Shown here one piece after another: positions 9,778 through 14,556 of a DNA stretch of 14,556 bases. The stretch is from NCBI GenBank assembly GCA_964462865.1, contig CAYWZO010000045.1, positions 1 to 14,556 of the forward strand, read 5' to 3'. Both the position numbers and the translations under genes were made by a program. The notes under the pieces were generated by a model that was not told the origin of the DNA, ran no database searches, and was given only the letters and a program-made list of their open reading frames with translations. This DNA comes from Fen-1077 sp964462865. Its GTDB lineage: Bacteria > Chloroflexota > Dehalococcoidia > Dehalococcoidales > RBG-16-60-22. Numbering within the stretch: position 1 is the stretch's first letter; every line of letters begins with the position of its first letter.

Positions 9778-9783
9778 ATTATA
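9778..9783 (-). promoter_or_regulatory. Possible -10 box (TATAAT) for the exonuclease-like gene
   Basis: A perfect TATAAT on the minus strand sits 14 bp before the ATG of the exonuclease-like gene. No convincing -35 is found at 16-18 bp (AAGCTT/CAAGCT), and there is no TG extension. If used, transcription would start about 8 bases before the ATG, leaving almost no leader. The surrounding DNA is AT-rich, so chance is a real alternative. Confidence 0.3.
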
Positions 9784-9836
9784 TAACTTATCGAGGGTTA
9801 AAGCTTGTTTTAAGGGATTAGGGTCATATTTTATCC

Positions 9837-9924
9837 GTCATTGCGAGGGCAGCGAAGCAATCCACATGATAAACGTAACTCGATGATAGAGATTGCCACG
9901 TCGCCTTCGGCTCCTCGCAATGAC
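9837..9924. repeat. Palindromic intergenic repeat, GTCATTGCGAG type
   Basis: Perfect 11-bp terminal inverted repeats, GTCATTGCGAG (9837-9847) and CTCGCAATGAC (9914-9924), bound an 88-bp element. The symmetry continues inward with a GCGAAGCAATC word on the left and GATTGCCACGTCG plus a CTTCGG-centred segment on the right. The whole could fold into a long imperfect hairpin on either strand. No coding potential is evident. It lies between the exonuclease-like gene and the NTF2-like gene, both on the minus strand. The type resembles dispersed palindromes known from many bacterial genomes. A decayed partial copy is seen at 3909-3941. Confidence 0.8.
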
Positions 9925-9979
9925 AGTATTATTATAGAGGGATTACATTTTATGAGTCTATTTATATTAAATCGTCAGG

Positions 9980-10399
9980 TTATTTTTTCATGGCTTTTAA
10001 GGCGGCTTCGATATCTATACCGGTAAAGCTGCCTTTGGCCCATGCTTCAATTATTTTCCCGCCTTTTAATCTGAAAACGAAGAGAGAATCATTGGTGATT
10101 TCCCTGTCTGCCTGCGTACCCGGCGTTATCCCCTTAGATATCGCCCGCATCTTATAGGAGAGGGAGAAGACGTTACCGTCTCCGGTGAGGTACTCCCAGT
10201 CCTGGTGGAGATTGGTAGCAGTCCGGCGGTTGGCAAGGATGTACTGCTTATGCCCCTCCCACCCGACAGTATCGGGCAGGGGAGGAATGTGATAGACCAC
10301 CTCGGGGTCTTCCAGTTTCTGCAGGGCGTCACAGTTGCCTGTCTGCCAGGCCTCGTCCTCGGCCTTGATGAATTTTGCCGCGAAGTCTTTAGTGTTCAT
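9980..10399 (-). CDS. NTF2-like / SnoaL-type protein, 139 aa
   Basis: A small cone-shaped alpha+beta barrel protein by sequence pattern. It has an N-terminal helix pair (MNTKDFAAKFIKAEDEAWQTGNCDALQKL) and then a strand with DPEVVYHIPPLPDTVGWEGHKQYI, typical of the SnoaL-like polyketide-cyclase branch. Later strands include WEYLTGDGNVFSLSYKMRAISKG, and the C-terminus has NDSLFVFRLKGGKIIEAWAKG, the usual last two strands. Such proteins may be cyclases, isomerases or ligand binders, and the fold does not fix the reaction. No signal peptide is visible. The ATG has an excellent AAGGAGG 7 bp upstream and a near-consensus promoter before that, so it is probably transcribed as its own unit. It is divergent from the iorA-like gene. 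GC content looks lower than in the flanking large genes, which may hint at separate ancestry. Confidence 0.75.
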   Translation of the reverse strand: MNTKDFAAKFIKAEDEAWQTGNCDALQKLEDPEVVYHIPPLPDTVGWEGHKQYILANRRTATNLHQDWEYLTGDGNVFSLSYKMRAISKGITPGTQADREITNDSLFVFRLKGGKIIEAWAKGSFTGIDIEAALKAMKK

Positions 10400-10428
10400 T
10401 CCTCTTCCTCCTTTTTTCGATTGACATA

Positions 10429-10457
10429 ATCATACTCCCGTCTTTCTTTATTGTCAA
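10429..10457 (-). promoter_or_regulatory. Sigma-70-type promoter for the NTF2-like gene
   Basis: On the minus strand, TTGACA (10457 down to 10452) is followed after exactly 17 bp by TATGAT (10434 down to 10429), a perfect -35 and a 5/6 -10. Transcription would start near 10422, giving a leader of about 22 bases that includes the AAGGAGG site. This is the best-formed promoter in the window. Confidence 0.8.
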
Positions 10458-10461
10458 GCGT

Positions 10462-10491
10462 TTGCCATCCACTCATTTAAGCGTGTAAAAT
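10462..10491 (+). promoter_or_regulatory. Candidate promoter for the iorA-type operon
   Basis: TTGCCA at 10462-10467 (5/6 to TTGACA) and TAAAAT at 10486-10491 (5/6 to TATAAT) are separated by 18 bp on the plus strand. Transcription would start near 10498, about 50 bases before the TTG start of the iorA-type gene. The -35 box lies 4 bp from the -35 box of the divergent NTF2-like promoter, so regulation of the two could be linked. Confidence 0.5.
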
Positions 10492-10536
10492 AGATATAGA
10501 AAAGTCATCTCCCCATCATGTCTAACCACCCTTTAC

Positions 10537-10542
10537 AGGAGG
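10537..10542 (+). promoter_or_regulatory. Shine-Dalgarno site that fixes a TTG start
   Basis: AGGAGG lies 6 bp before the TTG at 10549. This supports TTG as the true start of the large oxidoreductase gene. An ATG at 10518 opens a different frame and would place this site inside its coding sequence. Confidence 0.75.
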
Positions 10543-10548
10543 CCCCAA

Positions 10549-13500
10549 TTGAACAAAGTAGCGGAGATAACAATTACTTCCGATGCGCCCGGCGCGCGGC
10601 TGTTCGTGCTCGGCAACGAGGCCATCGCCCGCGGGGCCCTGGAGGCCGGCGTGCAGGTGGTGGCGTCTTACCCGGGCACGCCTTCGAGCGAAATCACGGA
10701 CACCCTGGTCACCACGGCCAGGGAGACCGGCCTGTACGCCGAGTGGTCGGTGAACGAGAAGGTCGCCCTGGAAGTGGCCATGGCGGCCTCCATCAGCGGC
10801 TTAAGGGCGCTGGCGATTATGAAGCACGTGGGCGTCAACGTGGCCCACGACCCCTTGATGTCCGCCAGCTACATGGGGCTGGGAGGACTGGTGCTCATCA
10901 CCGCCGACGACCCCGGCCAGTGGAGCTCGCAGAACGAGCAGGACAACCGCTACATCGGCCGGCAGGCCTATATTCCAGTGCTGGAGCCTTACTCCGCCCA
11001 GGAAGCCAAGGACATGATGGTCACGGCTTACGACCTTTCCGAAAAGTACGGGCAGATGTTCATGCTGCGCTCGGTGACGCGGATAGGGCACGCCCGCAGC
11101 GACGTCGTCCTGGGGGAAATCAATAAAGAAAGGCGGCAGGGGAAGTTCGTCAAGGACCCGCAGAAGCTCGTCTGCCTGCCGGCCAACTTCCGCGTCAACC
11201 GCCGGCTGGTGGTGCAGCGGATGGCCAAGATAAAAGAGGCGGTCGAAGACCTGCCCTACAACCAGCTAACGCTGAAAAAGGGCGCCAGGCTGGGCATCGT
11301 GACCTGCGGCATCTCTTACGGCTACGCCCTGGAGGCCGTCCGGTGGCTGGGACTGGAAAACAAGGTTTCCATTTTAAAGATAGGCACGCCGTACCCGCTG
11401 CCGGTGAAAATGACGGAGCAGTTCCTGAAAGCGGTGCCGGAGATACTGGTGGTGGAGGAGCTCGAGCCTTTCGTCGAGGACGGCGTCAAGGTCATCGCCG
11501 AGGAGGCGGGCATCATCAGTAAAATTCACGGCAAGGATACCCTGTCGCTGGTCGGCGAGCTATCCACGCGGCAGGTGGCCGAGGCTTTAAGCAAGCTGAC
11601 GGGCGTGAAGCCACCGGTAGACTTCGCCCAGATTGACAAGATAAGGGAGGAAACGGCGGCGCTGCTGCCGCTCCGCCCGCCGACGATGTGCGCCGGCTGC
11701 CCGCACCGGGCGACTTTCTACGCGATAAACATCGCCTGCCAGCAGTACGAGAAGGAGACCGGCGTCGTCCCGGTGAAAACGGGGGACATCGGCTGCTACG
11801 CCCTGGGGGCCAACCCGCCGCTGAACGCGGACGACGTGGCGGTGTGCATGGGGGGCGGCTTCGGCATCGCCAACGGGCTGGCGCACGTGCTGGACGCCCC
11901 GGTGGTCGCCCACCTGGGAGATTCCACCTTTTTCCACTCCGGCATCCCGCCGATGCTCAACGCCGTTTACAACAAGGCCAATTTCACCATGGTCGTGCTG
12001 GACAACTCGACCACCGGCATGACGGGCTTTCAGCCCCACCCCGGCGCCCCCGCCGATAACGATACCGTCGTTAAGATTGAAGACATCGCCCGGGCAGGCG
12101 GTGTGAAACTCGTCGAGGTCCTGGACGCCTTCGACCTGCCGGGGCTCATCAAAGTCCTGAACAGGGCCATCCGGTTCGACGGGCCTTCGCTCATCGTCGC
12201 CCGCCGGCTCTGCAACATCCTCGACCAGCGGGATAAAAGGAAGACCGGCGTCAAGACCGTTCCCTACAAGGTCGTCCCGGAGAAGTGCGTGGCCGGCAGC
12301 CCGCCTTACTGCCAAGCGACCTGCCCCCTGCACATCGATATCCGGGGCTATGCCGCCCTGATTAAAGAGGGAAAGTTCGACGAGGCGCTGGCCCTGATTA
12401 AGAAGACCCTGCCCTTCCCCGCCATCATCGGACGCATCTGCACCCACCCCTGCGAGGGCAAGTGCAAGCGCGCCGAGGTGGAGGAGGCTATCGCCATCAA
12501 CGCGCTCAAGCGGGCGGCGGCCGACTTCGGCAGATACGCCGATGACTACACCGTCGCCGCGGAGAAGAAAGAGAGGGTGGCCATCGTGGGCGGCGGGCCG
12601 GCCGGCATCATGGCGGCCTACGACCTGCGCAAGGCCGGCTATAAAGTGACCATCTTCGAGGCTTTGTCCAGGCTGGGCGGCATGATGGCGGTGGGGATAC
12701 CGGAGTTCCGCCTGCCGCGGGCCGTCCTCGATAAAGAAACGGAAATTATCAAAAAGCTGGGGGTGAACATCAGGCTCAATACCAGGGTCGGCAAAGACGT
12801 TAAATTCGCCGATATCCAGAAGAAATACAACGCCATTTTCATCGCCGCGGGCGCCCACAAAGGCCGCGACATGGGCATCGAGAACGACAAGGCCGGCGGC
12901 GTCATCGACGGCACGGAGTTCCTGAAGAAAGTGAACACCGGCGCGAAGGTGCCGGTAACCGAAAAAGTGGTGGTGGTGGGCGCCGGCAACGTGGCCATCG
13001 ACTGCGCCCGCACCTGCCTGCGGCTGGGCTTTAAAGAGGTGACCATCGCCTACCGGCGCTCGCGGGCGGAGATGCCGGCCATCGCCGAGGAAATCGAGGA
13101 AGCCAAACGCGAGGGCGTCAAGTTCTCGCTGCTCTCCGGGCCGAACCGGGTGGTGGTGAAAAACGGCAAGGCCGCCGGGCTGGAGTGCCTTAAGATGAAG
13201 CTGGGCGAGCCGGACGAAAGCGGTCGCAAACGTCCCGTGCCGGAGGCCGGCTCGGAGTTCGTCATCGACGCGGAGCTGATTATCGCCGCCGTCGGTGAAG
13301 AGCCGGACCTGGCTTTTCTGACGGGTGAAGCGGCCGCCGCCATCGCTAAAGGCTTTCTCAAGGCGGACCCGGTCACCCTGGCGACGCCGGTCAAGGGCGT
13401 TTTCGCCGGCGGGGACTGCGTTACCGGCGCGGCGACGGTCATCCAGGCCATGGCGGCGGGACGCAAGGCGGCCAAATCGATAGACAAGTATTTTAAAGGC

Positions 13501-13842
13501 GAGCCTCTGGACGCCGGCCGGGAAGGCGAGGACGTTTTCGAAAGCAAGCTGCTGGTGGACACGTACGGCACGCCCAAAGAGCTGCGGTCGGTAATGCCGG
13601 CGCTGCCGCTGGCCAAAAGGAAGGGCAATTTTGACGAGGTCGAGCTGGGCTTGAGCCGGGAGCAGGCGGTCAGGGAGGCGAAACGCTGCCTCCAGTGCGA
13701 CTGCCGGATATGCATCAACCTGCTCGGCTGCCCGGCCCTGATTGTGGAGGAAGGCAAGGCGGCGGTCGATGCCACGCAGTGCCCCGGCTGCGGGGTCTGC
13801 GCCCAGGTCTGTCCCTTCGAAGCGATAATACCGGGAGAGTGA
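10549..13842 (+). CDS. Indolepyruvate:ferredoxin oxidoreductase alpha subunit with embedded GltD/NfnB-type flavoprotein module
   Basis: A 1097-residue fusion. Residues 1-560 are IorA: the pyrimidine-binding half (SYPGTPSSEI, WSVNEKVALEVAMAASISGLRA), a middle domain (GIVTCGISYGYALEAVRWLG), and the TPP half with C381-AGC384, GDIGC416, G457-D-S and D485-N-S. Residues 580-655 are a Fer4_20 domain: C580, C588, C592-P, and C631/C635/C639. Residues 676-975 form an FAD/NAD(P)H two-Rossmann unit: GGGPAG at 681-686, GAGNVAID at 811-818, YRRSRAEMPA at 835-844 (Arg pair favouring NADPH) and FAGGDC at 952-957. The tail, 1047-1097, is a 2[4Fe-4S] ferredoxin (CxxCxCxxCx5CP; CxxCxxCxxxCP). IorAB oxidatively decarboxylates aryl pyruvates to acyl-CoA and reduces ferredoxin; the added module should let electrons reach NAD(P)+, or be drawn from NAD(P)H. 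A cysteine expected at position 583 is Gly. Start TTG with AGGAGG; iorB follows by 4 bp. Each domain call is firm; the combined reaction is inferred. Confidence 0.9.
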   Translation: MNKVAEITITSDAPGARLFVLGNEAIARGALEAGVQVVASYPGTPSSEITDTLVTTARETGLYAEWSVNEKVALEVAMAASISGLRALAIMKHVGVNVAHDPLMSASYMGLGGLVLITADDPGQWSSQNEQDNRYIGRQAYIPVLEPYSAQEAKDMMVTAYDLSEKYGQMFMLRSVTRIGHARSDVVLGEINKERRQGKFVKDPQKLVCLPANFRVNRRLVVQRMAKIKEAVEDLPYNQLTLKKGARLGIVTCGISYGYALEAVRWLGLENKVSILKIGTPYPLPVKMTEQFLKAVPEILVVEELEPFVEDGVKVIAEEAGIISKIHGKDTLSLVGELSTRQVAEALSKLTGVKPPVDFAQIDKIREETAALLPLRPPTMCAGCPHRATFYAINIACQQYEKETGVVPVKTGDIGCYALGANPPLNADDVAVCMGGGFGIANGLAHVLDAPVVAHLGDSTFFHSGIPPMLNAVYNKANFTMVVLDNSTTGMTGFQPHPGAPADNDTVVKIEDIARAGGVKLVEVLDAFDLPGLIKVLNRAIRFDGPSLIVARRLCNILDQRDKRKTGVKTVPYKVVPEKCVAGSPPYCQATCPLHIDIRGYAALIKEGKFDEALALIKKTLPFPAIIGRICTHPCEGKCKRAEVEEAIAINALKRAAADFGRYADDYTVAAEKKERVAIVGGGPAGIMAAYDLRKAGYKVTIFEALSRLGGMMAVGIPEFRLPRAVLDKETEIIKKLGVNIRLNTRVGKDVKFADIQKKYNAIFIAAGAHKGRDMGIENDKAGGVIDGTEFLKKVNTGAKVPVTEKVVVVGAGNVAIDCARTCLRLGFKEVTIAYRRSRAEMPAIAEEIEEAKREGVKFSLLSGPNRVVVKNGKAAGLECLKMKLGEPDESGRKRPVPEAGSEFVIDAELIIAAVGEEPDLAFLTGEAAAAIAKGFLKADPVTLATPVKGVFAGGDCVTGAATVIQAMAAGRKAAKSIDKYFKGEPLDAGREGEDVFESKLLVDTYGTPKELRSVMPALPLAKRKGNFDEVELGLSREQAVREAKRCLQCDCRICINLLGCPALIVEEGKAAVDATQCPGCGVCAQVCPFEAIIPGE

Positions 13843-13846
13843 GGAA

Positions 13847-14470
13847 ATGGCCACGAAGACGAAAGAGCTTAACATAATCATCTGCGGGGTGGGCGGACAG
13901 GGCGTCGTCCTGCTGTCCGAGCTTTTAGGCAGCGCGGCGGTGCGGGACGGGGTGGCGTTGAAAGGTTCCGAGGTGCTGGGTATGGCGCAGCGGGGCGGCT
14001 CGGTGTTCAGCAACATAAGGCTGGGGGGTGACGCTTTAGCGCCACTGACGCCGGAAGGCAGGTGCGACGTCATCATCGCGGTGGAGCCTTCGGAGGCGCT
14101 GCGCAACATACAGTACCTGGCGAAGAACGGCGTGGTCGTCCTTAACGCGCAGAAGGTGCTGCCGTTCACGGTGTTCCTGGGCAAGAGCGGCTACCCGGAT
14201 ATCAAGCAGATAGAGGCCGGGCTGAAAAAGGTGACGAACCGGATAATCACGCTGGACGCGGCGGCGCTGGCGCAGCAGGCGGGGAGCCTGCAGTCCGCCA
14301 ACGTGGTGATGCTGGGGGCGCTGTACGGGACCGGGCTGGTGCCGATGAGCGTGGAAACCGCCAAGGCGGCGATACTGGGGCGCTTTAAGGCGAAGGTGGG
14401 GGAGATAAATATCAAGGCGTTCGATTTGGGTTACGAGGCGGTGCGGCAGGCGCTGAAGAAAGGGAAGTAA
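13847..14470 (+). CDS. iorB: Indolepyruvate:ferredoxin oxidoreductase beta subunit
   Basis: A 207-residue gamma-type 2-oxoacid oxidoreductase subunit (POR/KOR gamma fold). It is recognised by IICGVGGQGVVLLSELLGSAAV at 10-31, the GSEVLGMAQRGGSVFSNIR stretch at 40-58 and LTPEGRCDVIIAVEPSEALR at 67-86, all characteristic of IorB. With the alpha subunit it forms the active site of aryl-pyruvate oxidation; it carries no iron-sulfur motif itself. Length is normal (about 200). The ATG comes 4 bp after the stop of the large alpha gene, with GGAG/GAGG words across the junction, so the two are translated from one message in stoichiometric fashion. A normal-length partner gene implies that the unusually long alpha subunit is a working component and not a degraded one. 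The aryl-pyruvate assignment is by family; relatives with other 2-oxoacid preferences exist. Confidence 0.93.
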   Translation: MATKTKELNIIICGVGGQGVVLLSELLGSAAVRDGVALKGSEVLGMAQRGGSVFSNIRLGGDALAPLTPEGRCDVIIAVEPSEALRNIQYLAKNGVVVLNAQKVLPFTVFLGKSGYPDIKQIEAGLKKVTNRIITLDAAALAQQAGSLQSANVVMLGALYGTGLVPMSVETAKAAILGRFKAKVGEINIKAFDLGYEAVRQALKKGK

Positions 14471-14488
14471 AGCAAAATCCCTCTCTAA

Positions 14489-14511
14489 CTCTCCATTTAC
14501 GAAAGGGAGAG
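14489..14511. terminator. Hairpin after iorB, possible terminator or repeat arm
   Basis: CTCTCCATTT (14489-14498) and AAAGGGAGAG (14502-14511) pair over 10 bp with one mismatch around a 3-base ACG loop, 18 bp after the iorB stop. No T-run follows directly; a TTTT occurs about 10 bp later. It could slow or end transcription on the plus strand. A second register (CCTCTC with GAGAGG) is also possible. The phrase has the look of a dispersed intergenic palindrome. The last 45 bases of the window show nothing else I can name. Confidence 0.4.
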
Positions 14512-14556
14512 GATGTCATCATTTTAACCGGAGCGTTTATCCCCTTTTCCCCACCG

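Noticed and set aside
10421..10449. A second plus-strand promoter starting at TTGACA (10421-10426)
   Set aside because: At 17 bp spacing the -10 position reads TTCTTT, a poor match; the TTGACA falls within the leader of the minus-strand transcript and is probably chance.
10518..11126. An ATG-started frame overlapping the start of the iorA-type gene
   Set aside because: It is in another frame, with Arg/Gly/His-rich shadow composition. The AGGAGG at 10537-10542 serves the TTG at 10549, whose protein matches IorA from its first strand.
11587..14184. A long open frame on the minus strand opposite the iorA-type gene and iorB
   Set aside because: It spans two well-identified genes and their junction, and the product is low-complexity, His/Arg/Gly-rich shadow sequence.

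Overview
The window reads as a GC-rich, gene-dense chromosomal segment of an anaerobic bacterium. The most likely source is a Dehalococcoidia-type Chloroflexota genome. That placement is an inference from three things: the valS / prs-secA neighbourhood, the ferredoxin-linked 2-oxoacid oxidoreductase, and the short palindromic intergenic repeats (GTCATTCTGAG... and GTCATTGCGAG... types) that are common in such genomes. No sequence search was run. No rRNA, tRNA, CRISPR array, transposase or prophage gene was seen.

Layout. 1-225: an inverted repeat element and no gene. 226-3821 (+ strand): a GNAT acetyltransferase, valyl-tRNA synthetase (valS) and a universal stress protein, closely spaced. 3822-3950: a short convergent gap with a decayed repeat copy. 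3951-9201 (- strand): a compact run transcribed prs > DUF2007 protein > secA > 95-aa unknown > stand-alone PolX-type HhH protein > 246-aa unknown. A strong extended -10 promoter lies in front of prs, and the junctions are overlaps or very short gaps. 9269-9763 (-): a small DEDDy 3'-5' exonuclease-like protein, just upstream of prs. 9764-9979: a second palindromic repeat. 9980-10399 (-): an NTF2/SnoaL-like protein. 10400-10548: a divergent promoter region. 10549-14470 (+): a two-gene operon for an indolepyruvate:ferredoxin oxidoreductase-type enzyme. 14471-14556: a hairpin-forming intergenic stretch.

The most notable object is the 1097-residue alpha subunit of the last operon. It carries the complete IorA pyruvate/TPP portion, then a full GltD/NfnB-type module (Fer4_20 iron-sulfur domain, FAD and NAD(P)H Rossmann domains), then an IorA-type 2[4Fe-4S] tail. 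The flavoprotein module appears to sit inside the ferredoxin region of IorA. With IorB encoded 4 bp downstream, the predicted enzyme could connect oxidative decarboxylation of aryl-2-oxoacids directly to NAD(P)(H), perhaps alongside ferredoxin, in one polypeptide. The remaining genes are mostly housekeeping (tRNA charging, PRPP synthesis, protein export), with a small unexplained gene set behind secA.
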